Positions 1 to 9,302 are shown, counted from the first letter of the stretch. The stretch: DNA of 55,296 bases from Kaistella haifensis DSM 19056 (GCF_000735695.2 NZ_JASZ02000030.1:1-55296), one strand, 5' to 3'. The notes: generated from the sequence alone by a model not told the origin. Numbers and translations: made by a program.

Positions 1-91
1 ATACAAATTCTTGCAATAAAAAACAAGCTATTTTAAACCCAAAATACTAATAATCAGTAAATTATAGGTGGTTTAAGGAGAGACTAACTAA
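1..91 (+). mobile_element. Probable 3' end of an insertion sequence (transposase tail plus terminal repeat)
   Basis: Bases 73-91 (TTAAGGAGAGACTAACTAA) match, with one mismatch, the inverse complement of bases 35942-35960 or so (TTAGTTAGTCTTTCCTTAA). The second copy lies just beyond a transposase C-terminal fragment. Both stretches also share ATACAAATT about 70-80 bases upstream, in the reading frame of a transposase tail that here ends at the stop at 34-36. From about 92 onward the sequence is the restriction gene, whose reading frame is cut exactly at this junction. I infer that an element lying mostly left of the window inserted into that gene. The family (IS1182-like) is a guess from the other copies in the window. 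Confidence 0.5.
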
Positions 92-3000
92 AAAATGTTC
101 ATCGTTCAAAATCTTATCATTCCATACTTTTGGAGTTTTCCCAACATTAAACAAAAGAATCTTGCAGGTGTAATCAATGATACTCTATCTGCGATTTTGT
201 AGGAAACATCCATAAAAAGGTGATATATTGGATTATCACTGGTTCCTATTTTCTTTTCCTGATAAGGTGGATTTCCAATAACTACATCAAATTTCATATC
301 GTCATTATTAATTTTTACTTGGTTATCTTTTATTATTTCATTGTCCTCTTTGATAAGATCGTAGGAAGTAAATTCACTTTCTATATGCGAAACATCAAGT
401 TCCAATAATTCATATACCTTCCTAGTAAATTCATAAGCTATTTTTGAAGTTGGAATAGAATAAAAATTCTTGGCAATGTTTTTTCCAAATTTTTTATAGC
501 AGGCAAAGGCAAATTCACCCTGTTTGGAAGCAATATCAAGTAATTTTGTTCCTTCTGTTATTGCACCCTCTGGAAAAACATTAATCATTCGCTCTGTGAC
601 CTTTTCTGGAGTAACAATTTCCGATTCGGATAATCTTGTAAATTTTCGCATCGCAATCTCCGCTCTTTCAATTGGTCGCAATGCAAGATCATTTGTCAAT
701 GTATTAATATTCTGAATCTTATAATCTAATTCACTTAAAATAAATGGATTCAAAGCAGCTTGAAAAATATTCAAAATTTCTATCTTCAGACCAAGGTTTT
801 TAGCTAATCTTTGATTATTCAGATTTTCATTAATCTCATCAAGAATTGCTTGTAATGATATCACCTTTGAATCAGTTAAGAATGCAAAAAATAAAATCTT
901 AGAATAATACGTTGCAAATTTCTTTTTGATGGAGGTTTCATCATTTTTTGTTTCTTCAGAACTACCGTAAGATGGTTCTTGCTCATTAATGTTCTCCTCC
1001 CCTTTATTAGATTCATCTATATCGAAATCATCTCCCTCGCCATCTGTTTCAACTGCTTTTATTTCTAACCCTTGTTTAGATCCAATTTCACCCTGTTTTT
1101 CAATTTCTTCCTTCAATAAAGGATTATTTAAGATTGAAAGATCAACAGGTAAAGCAGTTGCTTCATCTAAGACACTTCTCTCGTTTGAATATTTTCTAAC
1201 TGCATCTAAAACATCTGCAGCTTTTACTTCAACTAACTTATTGTGATTAAGTGTAATAATGGGTGATATTTCCAACTCTCGACTCAATCTTTTCTCTAAT
1301 TTTGAATTTCCGTTAGCATCTGTGTTTACGTTGTATATTTGTGATTTCTGCTCTTGCATCACAAACATTCTGTTGGGATCAAAATCAACCAACAAGGTTT
1401 GTGGCTTCATATTGAATTTAATGACATCATTATTTTCATCAACAAATTCTCTGATATACTGATTTTGCAATCTAAATATTGCTTGGTCATATTCCTGTGG
1501 CGACGCAGTATCTTTGAAATATATCATTGTATCCCATTCTTCAACCGTACTACCAGTTAACATCCTATTTACGGTTAAAGTAATCGTTTTTTTATTCTCT
1601 GCCTCGCAAGCTTTTATTTTTCTTTTTACATCCTGAGTATTTCGAAATTCAGTTTCATTCTCTACTCCAGCAATATTGATAATTTCATATCCACAAAGAT
1701 TCTTGAACCTTTCTTTATTTTCAATAATTAAATTCTCCAAAGCATCACAAGATGCACGAAACGGCAGAACACAAACAATATGTCTGCACATATTTCCTTT
1801 CTTAATTTTATCATAATCCAAAAACCCCAAAAGATTTTCGTCATTTTTTGATCCATCAATTACTTCTAGTAGATCAAGAATTTCCGATTCGTGTTCAAAT
1901 TTTTTATGGAGATTTTGTACAGTATCTTTTCTGATTGATTTGGGTCTAAATAATGCTGAAAAAGCATAAGTGATCCCATTATTCTTCAAATCTTCCATTT
2001 TCTTTCTGGAAGATTCGTTCGGGTTGAATGCAAAACGAATCATCTGCGGAAATCCATAATACGGATTCTCCCATTCTTTAACATCATCTTTGTTTAAATT
2101 CTCTTCATCCCATTTTTGTTGATCGTCCGCAATGTCAGTAAACTGGTAGAAAGCGATAATATCTTCATCAGTGAACTCACTACCCATCAGAATTCGATAA
2201 GGTGTTCCAGAAAGATGAAGGCGGATCTTCGCAATAAAAACCTTTAGTGAATTTTCTAACTCTTCAAGTGTTTCATCTCCACCTTTCAATTCTCTATTAA
2301 TATCAGTTTTTGATTGTAGAACTTTTCCATATTCACTTGCTCTTGCCCCAAAATGAGTTTCGTCTACAATTAATAAATCAATTTCATTGTCGAAAAGTTC
2401 TTGATGTTTTGCTTTGATATCATCTCCTTGCAAATCTTGAAGTGTTAAGAATATCACCAATTTCTTATTTTCTGCTAAATTATCAGAGATAACTATATCA
2501 CTTGCAAGTAGACTGTCGCTATCAAGAAACTCATAATCTTTAAACCTTTTATGACTTTCAGTAGTTTTTTTCCATTCACTTTTAACATCGGCTTTCGCTG
2601 AAACCACTACCACAATCCTTGCGTCAATTTCAGTTGCACAACACAATGAGGTAAAGGATTTTCCAAAACGCATAACGGCATACATTAGCAAATTTGTTCT
2701 GCCATTATCTACAGCAATCTTAAATTTCTTGATTGTTTTGTCCTGATTTGGTCTTGGGAGAAAACAAAGAACTCTATCATAAACAAATGCTACAGGAATC
2801 CTACTGCTATCAAATTTGTAAAATTGATACTTGCCGTTATTGTCAGTAAATCCCGATCTAATGTCATTTACTGCTTACTGAATATCTTCAATAGATGTAT
2901 TTTCAAAAAATTCTTTTGAATAATATGGAATATCTGGAATAGAATCAGTTTGTAATCTTTTTCGCTTCTTTTCGCTTTCTAAAAAATAATGAACTGATAA

Positions 3001-3228
3001 GTCTCTATAAAAAGTTTGATCATCTGCTTTTGCAACATCAGAGTATTTTCTTTCTAAATTTGGATAGTATTTTCGCCATTCATTTAATCTTTTCTCTATA
3101 GGTCAATAAGTATCTCCAACCTTCATGTAATTTGGAATTGTTTCCGTCGAAAAAGCATAAATATGAGGTTCAACTCTTCCATAAATGATACCTTCAAGAA
3201 TATCTGAATTAATGTAGTCTTCTGGCAT
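92..3228 (-). pseudogene. Decayed GIY-YIG / DEAD-like helicase / N6-adenine methylase restriction gene
   Basis: Read from the ATG at 3228, one frame encodes an N-terminal GIY-YIG-like domain (HIYAFSTETIPNYMKVGDTY), then a superfamily 2 helicase with a Walker A-like MRFGKS and a DETH box (VDETHFG), a long linker, and an Eco57I/type III-like methylase with motif IV NPPY. It cannot be made intact. TGA at 3103-3105 and TAA at 2875-2877 interrupt the frame. After the residues LITPARF a one-base deletion near 150 shifts it; the shifted frame restores LFNVGKTPKVWNDKILNDEHF. The coding sequence then stops at an insertion-sequence junction near 92. The longest intact piece (106-2691) starts inside the helicase and is not a natural gene. 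It lies 13 nt after its companion gene. Intact, it would be a single-chain restriction-modification enzyme. Confidence 0.85.
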
Positions 3229-3241
3229 AATTTCTCAATAG

Positions 3242-4246
3242 CTATTTTAATAAATCAACAAATCTTATTTTTTTCCCCTTTTTACCAGTCAACTTATCGA
3301 CACTTTCCCAATCTTTAATAAGACAATATTTTCCGTTATGTTTTTTAATTTCATTTTTATCGCAACCTTCACATGGGATTTCAGTCGTGGTTTTCTCACC
3401 GAATAAGTTTTCTACTTCATGTTCCTTCGATTCGCAAGAGTTTGGCAAAACTCCCTTCAACCCGTCCATTTGCCAAACATTCCATGATATGATATAGGCG
3501 ATGTATTTGATTGACTTTAATAATGGTTCTTTCTCAAATTTTTCTCTGTAAAAATCAATAAATGTATATAACATTGCTTCTCTCGCCAGCAACAGACTGT
3601 CACCTTGCCATTCAAAAGCATAAGTATTCTTAAACGCAATTTGAGATGCCTTTAACCAGTCTCCAGAAGAATGCACGTTTTCACAAATAACTCTTAATTT
3701 TCTATCTAACAAGCCAATTCTTTCTTTAATAGGAATAAACTCCCCAGTTGTAGTATCGTATCTGCTTGTAATGTATGGAGCTTCTCCACATGCAATTTCT
3801 AATCTTTTATCTCGCACATAATGTTTCCAAGTTTTCCCCTTAGGAAATTCTACTTTTTCAGGATTAGTAATCCATCTTTTTGATCCTCTTGATTCATAAA
3901 CCTCGCTGTTAAATACATTTTCTCTTCCAAACCATGCATTGTCAATCAAATTATTTTGAGCATTACAAACCCATGATGGTGTAAAAACTTCCGCTTTATC
4001 TTTTATTCTAAAAAGTTGCAATTGCAAATCTTTTTTCACTCTCGGCATTATTACATTTCCATTATCACCTGTAATTAGTTCGGGTTTTATCTCAGAGTTA
4101 AATTCATAGCCTTTACCAAGGTTTTCATAATTATCAGTACCCCAAAAAATATTTTTCTTAGAAGTATGGTCACGAAGAAGTATTTCAAGAATTTCTTCTG
4201 AAAGTTCTATTATTTCATTTTCTAAAATATCAACAGCATTAATCAT
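3242..4246 (-). CDS. Restriction-system companion protein ('subunit M'-like)
   Basis: A 334-aa protein that I recognise as the small partner gene found before GIY-YIG/helicase/methylase restriction genes in Bacteroidota, often annotated as restriction endonuclease subunit M. Visible features are the conserved KAEVFTPSWVCNAQNNLID near residue 85-100, a central segment with IACGEAPYITSRYDT, and a C-terminal CEGCDK pair of cysteines. No complete methylase motif IV is present, so a catalytic role is not shown; the KAEVFTP segment resembles the target-binding lead-in of gamma-class methylases. It sits 10 nt after the XRE regulator and 13 nt before the broken enzyme gene, so the three form one operon. 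The gene is intact although its partner is dead. Confidence 0.6.
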   Translation of the reverse strand: MINAVDILENEIIELSEEILEILLRDHTSKKNIFWGTDNYENLGKGYEFNSEIKPELITGDNGNVIMPRVKKDLQLQLFRIKDKAEVFTPSWVCNAQNNLIDNAWFGRENVFNSEVYESRGSKRWITNPEKVEFPKGKTWKHYVRDKRLEIACGEAPYITSRYDTTTGEFIPIKERIGLLDRKLRVICENVHSSGDWLKASQIAFKNTYAFEWQGDSLLLAREAMLYTFIDFYREKFEKEPLLKSIKYIAYIISWNVWQMDGLKGVLPNSCESKEHEVENLFGEKTTTEIPCEGCDKNEIKKHNGKYCLIKDWESVDKLTGKKGKKIRFVDLLK

Positions 4247-4256
4247 TTTCCTTTTC

Positions 4257-4475
4257 TTACTTTGTTGAATTCAACAATTCTTTAACGTCCAAATCAAGAA
4301 GTCTTGCAATCACAACGAAAGTTTCCATAGATGGCTGTATTTCATTTCGACACCATCTGGAAACGGTTGTTTCTGATTTATTTAATTGATCTGCAAGCCA
4401 TTTACCCGTTTTCTGTTTTTCAGCAAGTACAGCTTTAAGTCTATTAATTGGAATTTCCTGCATAGAAATATACAT
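4257..4475 (-). CDS. XRE-family helix-turn-helix regulator of the restriction locus
   Basis: A 72-aa single-domain Cro/CI-type DNA-binding protein. The helix-turn-helix spans about residues 24-45 (WLADQLNKSETTVSRWCRNE), followed by the usual helix ending VKELL. The first codon used gives MYISMQEIPINR; the internal methionine at 4463 is an equally good start, because relatives commonly begin at MQEIPIN. It is the first gene of the restriction operon and probably acts as its controller (C-protein-like) repressor, which is inference from position. The upstream stretch 4476-4531 is very AT-rich and should hold the promoter. Confidence 0.75.
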   Translation of the reverse strand: MYISMQEIPINRLKAVLAEKQKTGKWLADQLNKSETTVSRWCRNEIQPSMETFVVIARLLDLDVKELLNSTK

Positions 4476-4531
4476 TTTGTGTAAAGATATTTAAAAAAGA
4501 ATCATGAATATTAAGTCTTTGTATTAAAAAT

Positions 4532-4562
4532 AAAAAAAGAATGAGAACTTTTGTTCTCATTC
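4532..4562 (-). terminator. Intrinsic terminator after the mobilization operon
   Basis: A perfect 10-bp inverted repeat GAATGAGAAC (4539-4548) and GTTCTCATTC (4553-4562) with a TTTT loop. On the minus strand it is followed by a run of seven T (the A-run 4532-4538). It lies 62 nt after the last mobilization gene and before the XRE promoter, so it ends minus-strand transcription from mobB-mobA. Confidence 0.75.
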
Positions 4563-4623
4563 AATATCCATAGTTGGCGTACCAGTGACCCAATGTTTTG
4601 TAAAGATAATAAAATTTGCGAAG

Positions 4624-5223
4624 TTATTTACTTTCATACCCTTCTTTAAACCTCAAAAATTTCTCGCCATCTTTCTGATTTTTCTTCATCCATTTGTTTA
4701 TCAAATCCGTATTGTACTTCAATTGGTCATAGTCTTTGATTTCGAAAATAGCTTTTCCATCTTTCTTGATTTCATCCAAAATTCCCTGCCGAATTTCACT
4801 TTTGGCTCGGATGCTTTCGGAGTACCATTTGAAAGCAAAATGTCCTGAACCAAATGTAATGATTGCTGCCAAGGACAAAATACCGATACTTCCTGGAAAA
4901 ATAAATTTGATGTGTTTTTCAATTCTTTCAAAAAAGTTGATCGTTTTTTCAGACAAATCTGCAGGAATGCTTTCAGGAATTGAGGATTTGAAACCTATGA
5001 TAGATTCAAGTTCTGTTCTAACAAGCTGCATCGCTTTTTGCATCATATTGGTCGAACCGATAATCGCATTCTGTGCGGATTGATAAAAATTTCGAGCTTC
5101 TAAATGGACTGATTCAGTTTGTTTCGTGGATTTGATGTTTTCTTCATTCGTTTCAACCACCTTTCTAAGCAGTTCATAAATATCGTTTTGTGGTTCGTTT
5201 GGCGTTGTGTTTTGATTTTCCAT
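4624..5223 (-). CDS. Mobilization-operon membrane protein of unknown function
   Basis: A 199-aa protein not recognised as a named family. The N-terminal 100 residues are helical and polar (probable coiled coil). One clear membrane segment lies around residues 112-130 (GSIGILSLAAIITFGSGHFA), and a charged Lys/Glu-rich cytoplasmic tail follows. Its start lies 1 nt after the relaxase stop codon, so the two are translationally coupled. The position, last in a MobB-MobA operon, suggests a membrane-anchored partner of the relaxase or a coupling factor that brings the relaxosome to the conjugation channel; this is inference only. Confidence 0.55.
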   Translation of the reverse strand: MENQNTTPNEPQNDIYELLRKVVETNEENIKSTKQTESVHLEARNFYQSAQNAIIGSTNMMQKAMQLVRTELESIIGFKSSIPESIPADLSEKTINFFERIEKHIKFIFPGSIGILSLAAIITFGSGHFAFKWYSESIRAKSEIRQGILDEIKKDGKAIFEIKDYDQLKYNTDLINKWMKKNQKDGEKFLRFKEGYESK

Positions 5224-5224
5224 T

Positions 5225-6136
5225 TTATCTAAATTTTCTTTTTTTGCGTTTTAATAATTCGTCGTCGGGAGCTGTGTAAGTTGGTTTCAAGAATTCATCG
5301 ATGGTTTTTCCGATTTCCTTTGTTACCGTGTTTTGCAAGGTTTCAAGTTCATTTTCTGTTTGCATCTGATTCAATTTTTCCTGAATGATTTCGTTTATCT
5401 GATAATTCGATTCCAAAATCGATTTGATGTCTGCGATTTTCAGTTTGTTGGTTATTTCTGAAAGTTTGTAGCCTGGTTTGTATTGTCGCTCGGTTTGGTG
5501 GTTGATGTCCTCATATCGCACAATCCGCATTCCTGAAATTCCGTCTTTCACATTTTGAGAAAGTGTTACCAGATAACCTTTCAAATGCATTTTCATTACA
5601 AGATCATCGAAATTTTTTGCGTATTTCAGCGAGTTCGTTAAAGTATAATACATCATCTTTTTTTTCTCGTTTCCAATCTCGATGTCGGTTTTCAGATTCA
5701 GTTCCTGACAGACTTCACGCACGGCTTTTCCAAAATTTTCTCCAATTTTATGTGCTGTAATCGTGTTTTCGCCAAAAGTGTTTACTCGGTTCACGATAAA
5801 GTGAATGTGTTTTTGCTTCGTGGAAGAATGAATATCCAATCGAATTTGGTTGTCATCCGTAACTCCAACTTTTCTTAATGCTTTTAATGCTAATTCAGCC
5901 AGTTCTTCATTTGTCAGCTTATCGCCAATGGATTTTTCTGGAGAGATATAACCTGTCAATGTCCAATTCTTCACATTCTTATTTCTGTTGGCGACGGCTT
6001 TCATTTCCCTGAACTGCAGTTCGGCATCCTCGCTCAAAAGATTATTGCTATAAACCATTTCCGCAGTTCCTCTATCGTTTCCATTATATTCCACCGCGAT
6101 TTTGGAAATTCGTCTTGTCGTGGCACTGTTATTCAT
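5225..6136 (-). CDS. mobA: MobA/VirD2-type relaxase
   Basis: A 303-aa relaxase/mobilization nuclease, which nicks oriT and pilots the strand during conjugative mobilization. The metal-binding three-histidine motif is visible as DIHSSTKQKHIHFIVNRVN with H103, H110 and H112. Y29 in the N-terminal segment is a candidate nucleophile. I start the gene at the ATG at 6136 (MNNSATTRR), which overlaps the end of mobB by eight bases (GATGAATAAC); an upstream in-frame ATG at 6166 would lengthen the overlap without family support. The C-terminal third is helical and charged. The protein is short compared with plasmid relaxases, as is usual for Bacteroidota mobilizable elements. No type IV secretion genes are in the window, so transfer would need a helper element. 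Confidence 0.85.
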   Translation of the reverse strand: MNNSATTRRISKIAVEYNGNDRGTAEMVYSNNLLSEDAELQFREMKAVANRNKNVKNWTLTGYISPEKSIGDKLTNEELAELALKALRKVGVTDDNQIRLDIHSSTKQKHIHFIVNRVNTFGENTITAHKIGENFGKAVREVCQELNLKTDIEIGNEKKKMMYYTLTNSLKYAKNFDDLVMKMHLKGYLVTLSQNVKDGISGMRIVRYEDINHQTERQYKPGYKLSEITNKLKIADIKSILESNYQINEIIQEKLNQMQTENELETLQNTVTKEIGKTIDEFLKPTYTAPDDELLKRKKRKFR

Positions 6137-6602
6137 CTTCTTGAAGATTCTCCTGTGATCTCGCATTCATCTTATTGTATAGATAATCGTAGATTAGTTT
6201 TGTCACAATTTCAATCTCTCTTAGAATAACCTTTGTATGGTCAAGTTGTGAAAACTCACTGCGCCGAAACATATTTTTGATTCTGATGAAATTATTTCCG
6301 TAGTCGAGCAAAGTTTCATCTTCTTTAAATTCATTAATTCTCAGTTCTTTTTCGGTAATCAGAAATCGCAAATATTTTGAAACTGAAAGTTTAAATCGTT
6401 TTGCTATTTTTTCAATTTCTTCATATTCCTTTTCAGTAATTCTCGTCGAAACGACTCTCGTAAATTGGTTAGAAGTCTTCTTTTTTAAACCACCTTTTCT
6501 GCCGATTTCTTTGAAGAAATTCCTCCGCTTTTCTTGTGCAATTTTCTTTTCCTGTTCTCTTGAAATTTGCTGTAAAAATTGTCTTAATTGATCATTTTCC
6601 AT
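6129..6602 (-). CDS. mobB: MobB/MobC-like relaxosome accessory protein
   Basis: A 157-aa basic protein. Its core (RVVSTRITEKEYEEIEKIAK followed by LSVSKYLRFLI, residues about 45-80) is a ribbon-helix-helix-like DNA-binding fold of the MobC/BmgB type that binds oriT and helps the relaxase nick. A lysine/arginine-rich GRKGG segment precedes it. The reading frame is open upstream to 6752, but that part is low-complexity Lys/Phe/Ile sequence. The start at 6602 (MENDQLRQF) matches the usual family start. It is first in the mobB-mobA-membrane protein operon and overlaps mobA. Confidence 0.75.
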   Translation of the reverse strand: MENDQLRQFLQQISREQEKKIAQEKRRNFFKEIGRKGGLKKKTSNQFTRVVSTRITEKEYEEIEKIAKRFKLSVSKYLRFLITEKELRINEFKEDETLLDYGNNFIRIKNMFRRSEFSQLDHTKVILREIEIVTKLIYDYLYNKMNARSQENLQEDE

Positions 6603-6772
6603 TTGATATATTTTTTCTTTTCTGAAGCAAAAATTTCTATTTTTTACAATTAATTTTTTTTGAATTTTGTCTGATTTTTCTTTGAAATTTTTTCGAATTT
6701 CGATTGAAAATTTCCCTGAATTTCGAATCAAATTTTGACTGATTTTTTCCAAAATCTGCGTTCAGTTTTATA

Positions 6773-6794
6773 GTTTTCGACGATAGGAGAAAAC
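6773..6794. other. Candidate oriT hairpin
   Basis: Between the primase and mobB genes (6603-6860) there is an inverted repeat GTTTTC (6773-6778) and GAAAAC (6789-6794) around GACGATAGGA, in sequence unlike the flanking A/T runs. Small inverted repeats just upstream of relaxosome genes are typical of oriT. The assignment rests on position and structure only; no nick-site consensus is claimed. Confidence 0.35.
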
Positions 6795-6860
6795 CAAAAT
6801 GTTCCAATTTTACAATCAGCGGACACGCTTTTTGTAAACATTGGGTACTTTTTGCACTAA

Positions 6861-7832
6861 CTATCTGCCGATTTTGCGTGCAGTTATTTTACGCGGTTCT
6901 TCATTTTCGACACCTGTATCTATTTTACGCAGGTCTGTTTCTTTTATACCTGTATCTATATTGAGCATGGTACCTGTATCTGTTTTACGCAGGTTCCCAC
7001 TGATTAAAAACTCATTTAAGTCTTTGTGATTTTTGAATAAAAATCTCTCATCTGATATATTAGAATTTTGCTTTTTGAGAATTTCGGTGACAGAATCTCC
7101 TGTCCTGTCATTGTCCAAAAAGAGTTCAACATTTTTATAATTTTCGAGTTGATTTTTGACCTTTGAAATCATGGTGACGGAATTTAAAATGATGTAATTC
7201 GAAGTTTCCTTTTCGAGTGATTTTTCCAAGATTTTGAACGACAGATAATCTGCAAATCCTTCAAAAACTCTTAAAGTTTTCGATTGATTTTTTATGGAAG
7301 TGAGGTCTTTTTTACCTAAGCAAAGTTTGATGTAAGGATTCCTGATTTCATATCCGTCCGAATCATTTTTGAATCCCAAACCGAAATAATTCTTTCCGTT
7401 GAGTTCGTAATGGATTTCTTTGAGTTCAGATTTCAGGGAATCGAGTTTTCTTGATTTTAAGTATTCCATCAAACTTGGATGTTCCAATTCTTTGATATCC
7501 AAAATTTGATATCCTGATTTTGGTTTGAAATTATCTGTTTCAATTTTTTGATTTGTCGAAATTGAATAATCAAATCTTATCAGATATTCCAATGCTTCGG
7601 AAACTGAGCATTTTTTAATTCCCTGAACCAAGGAAACATTGTCATATTTCATTCCTGTTCCAAAATCAAATGCAGTGTTTTTTTCAAAATTAACCGAAAG
7701 ACTCGGCGTTTTTTCTTCACGATCAAATGCGAGATAAAAAGCGGTTCTTCTGTTGTCTTTGCTTGGGAAAAGAGAAAAACTCTCCAATATTTCCCTGATG
7801 CTGATATTTTCGTTGGCTTGTTTGCAATTCAT
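6861..7832 (-). CDS. Toprim-domain DNA primase of the mobilizable island
   Basis: A 323-aa protein of the bacteriophage/plasmid Toprim primase group. The N-terminal part (REILESFSLFPSKDNRRTAFY) resembles the zinc-finger-like region of DnaG primases but has lost most cysteines. The Toprim core shows the glutamate motif (RVFEGFADYLSF, near residue 195) and the DxD-type motif (VELFLDNDRTGD, near 240). The start at 7832 (MNCKQANEN) is chosen because the paralogue at 53229 begins with MNCEKVKQN. The last 45 residues are repetitive (RKTDTG, NIDTG, RKIDTG) because the 3' end of the gene contains DNA direct repeats. The stretch to the next upstream gene holds another repeat array. Likely role: priming of the island's own replication or of transferred strands. 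Confidence 0.75.
   Translation of the reverse strand: MNCKQANENISIREILESFSLFPSKDNRRTAFYLAFDREEKTPSLSVNFEKNTAFDFGTGMKYDNVSLVQGIKKCSVSEALEYLIRFDYSISTNQKIETDNFKPKSGYQILDIKELEHPSLMEYLKSRKLDSLKSELKEIHYELNGKNYFGLGFKNDSDGYEIRNPYIKLCLGKKDLTSIKNQSKTLRVFEGFADYLSFKILEKSLEKETSNYIILNSVTMISKVKNQLENYKNVELFLDNDRTGDSVTEILKKQNSNISDERFLFKNHKDLNEFLISGNLRKTDTGTMLNIDTGIKETDLRKIDTGVENEEPRKITARKIGR
6912..6994. repeat. Three direct repeats inside the 3' end of the primase gene
   Basis: Copies start at 6912, 6948 and 6972 on the plus strand, each beginning ACCTGTATCT and ending in a form of ACGCAGGT or GCATGGT. The ends ACCTG/CAGGT make each unit partly palindromic. Spacing is 36 and 24 nt. A related TTTTACGC occurs at about 6890. 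Tandem units next to a primase and the putative oriT look like iterons or relaxosome-binding repeats. Confidence 0.6.
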
Positions 7833-7889
7833 AATGTTGGTTTTTTGTGTTTTTGTGTTTTGTTTTATAAAGTTTTTTGGTGTTTTCAC

Positions 7890-8110
7890 CTACCTTCTTA
7901 CCTAAGCCTTTAGCAGAAAGTGTTGAGAGTGATTTTCTTGACTTACCTTGACTTACCTTTCTACCTGCTTTTTTTTAAATATTTTCTAATTATTATTCTT
8001 TTATACTTAGGTAACTTTAGGTAAGTCTTATCATCTATTGTTACCTATTATAAAAGTGTTTATTCATAATGGTTGCAAAGGACTTTAGGTAAGCAGGTAA
8101 TTAGGTAGGA
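7890..8110. repeat. Array of CTTACCT / AGGTAAG repeats between primase and VapE genes
   Basis: The 295-bp gap 7833-8127 carries about nine copies of a short unit. CTTACCT-type copies lie in the left half (7897-7906, 7941-7950, 7951-7960, with CTACCTGC just after). AGGTAAG-type copies lie in the right half (8004-8027 twice, 8083-8094, 8096-8107), with TTACCTA at 8041. The array is therefore a large imperfect inverted arrangement of a short binding site. It could be an origin of replication or an operator for the two flanking minus-strand replication genes. Confidence 0.65.
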
Positions 8111-8127
8111 GGAATTTTAAATAATTT

Positions 8128-9297
8128 CTAATCATTTTTTTCGTCCTCAATTTTCCTTTTGATTAAATAGCCATAAACCTGCTTTTTGGAATGCTTGATC
8201 CTTTCAAAGTTTAAGGCGGTTAATACTTTTCCGATTTTCACGTTGTTCATTCTTACTCCCAAAGCGTTGCTCATTGCGAGCATTATTTCGGTTGCGGTGA
8301 GGAAGTCCCTTTTGTTTTCTGATTTTTCAAAATGGGTGATAAGGATTTCCTGTTCCAAACTGACCTGTTTGAATTTTTCGTTTCTTTTTTCATTTTCGAT
8401 AAGTTCTTCTGCAGTGAGTTCGGGATTGTAATTTTTCCTTTCAAAAGCATTGTGATACGCTTGCGCCCAAACTTGGTTGATGTTGATTTTCTTTGAATAT
8501 CCAAAATCAATTTCCAAAACCTCAAAAATGATCCATCTTACACTTCCTGTCTCATCTGTCAAGAAATCGGAACGATTGGTCGAACCACAAAATGACGAAG
8601 TTCTGTACATCAACGACGATTTTCTATCGTAGGGTAATCTTGCATTCACAGTATTCTTCGAAATAAATGCCTTCAAAATATTGACATCCGTTTTGGACAT
8701 CACCGAAAGTTCATCGATATTGATGATTAAGTTTTTGCAGAGCGCAATGAGTCCATCCTTGTCAACGCCAATATCTTCGGTATAATATTTCTCCAAACTT
8801 GGTGGAAGCAGAAACCTCAAAAAACTTGTCTTTCCACTGTTTTGCTTCGTATTGTAAAGGACGAAGCATTGTTTGTTGATGTATCCTCTTTTCAATGCAC
8901 ACAAGACAGATTTTGTCAACCATTTTTCAAAATGGATTTGGAAAGGTTCTGTATCGGTTGTCTTCACAAAACTTGTCAATCTTTGGATATGGTTTTCGCC
9001 ATCCCATTTTTCGAGGTTTTGAAAATAGTTCTCGAATGGATTGAAAATGGAAATCAAATGGCTTCGCATCAATATTTCAAGTTTGTTGAACGCAATGTTG
9101 ATTCCCGCCTGAGTAAGTTCGATATACAGCGAGTTCAAGTTCAACTCAGTCCAATCGCCATTCTCTGTCTTTATCTCGAATTCCAAGGCGATTTCGTTGA
9201 AGCGGAGTTGGTATTTCTTTCCGATATATTTTATTATTTTGTCGAAAACCGTGACCGAACCTTTACTGCTTTTATAGAGTTCTTCTTCAGTATCCAT
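8128..9297 (-). CDS. VapE-family P-loop ATPase (virulence-associated E)
   Basis: A 389-aa protein of the VapE/primase-C-terminal helicase group found in mobile islands and phages. The ATPase core shows Walker A (NTKQNSGKTSFLRFL, near residue 150), Walker B (LIINIDEL, near 190) and a sensor-like GSTNRSDFL (near 235). The C-terminal part (FLTATEIMLAMSN to YGYLIKRK) is a winged-helix-like module. It is normally paired with a primase, here the Toprim protein 295 bp downstream. Its start is 5 nt after the HTH gene, so they are one operon. Likely role: helicase or initiator for excised-island replication. Confidence 0.75.
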   Translation of the reverse strand: MDTEEELYKSSKGSVTVFDKIIKYIGKKYQLRFNEIALEFEIKTENGDWTELNLNSLYIELTQAGINIAFNKLEILMRSHLISIFNPFENYFQNLEKWDGENHIQRLTSFVKTTDTEPFQIHFEKWLTKSVLCALKRGYINKQCFVLYNTKQNSGKTSFLRFLLPPSLEKYYTEDIGVDKDGLIALCKNLIINIDELSVMSKTDVNILKAFISKNTVNARLPYDRKSSLMYRTSSFCGSTNRSDFLTDETGSVRWIIFEVLEIDFGYSKKININQVWAQAYHNAFERKNYNPELTAEELIENEKRNEKFKQVSLEQEILITHFEKSENKRDFLTATEIMLAMSNALGVRMNNVKIGKVLTALNFERIKHSKKQVYGYLIKRKIEDEKND

Positions 9298-9302
9298 AGC
9301 CT

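Noticed and set aside
106..2691. An 861-aa protein starting at ATG 2691
   Set aside because: The true frame extends upstream to 3228 through two stop codons, and the start falls inside the helicase domain; it is part of a pseudogene.
6603..6752. N-terminal 50 residues of the mobB reading frame
   Set aside because: Low-complexity Lys/Phe/Ile translation of AT-rich DNA; the family start MENDQ at 6602 fits better.
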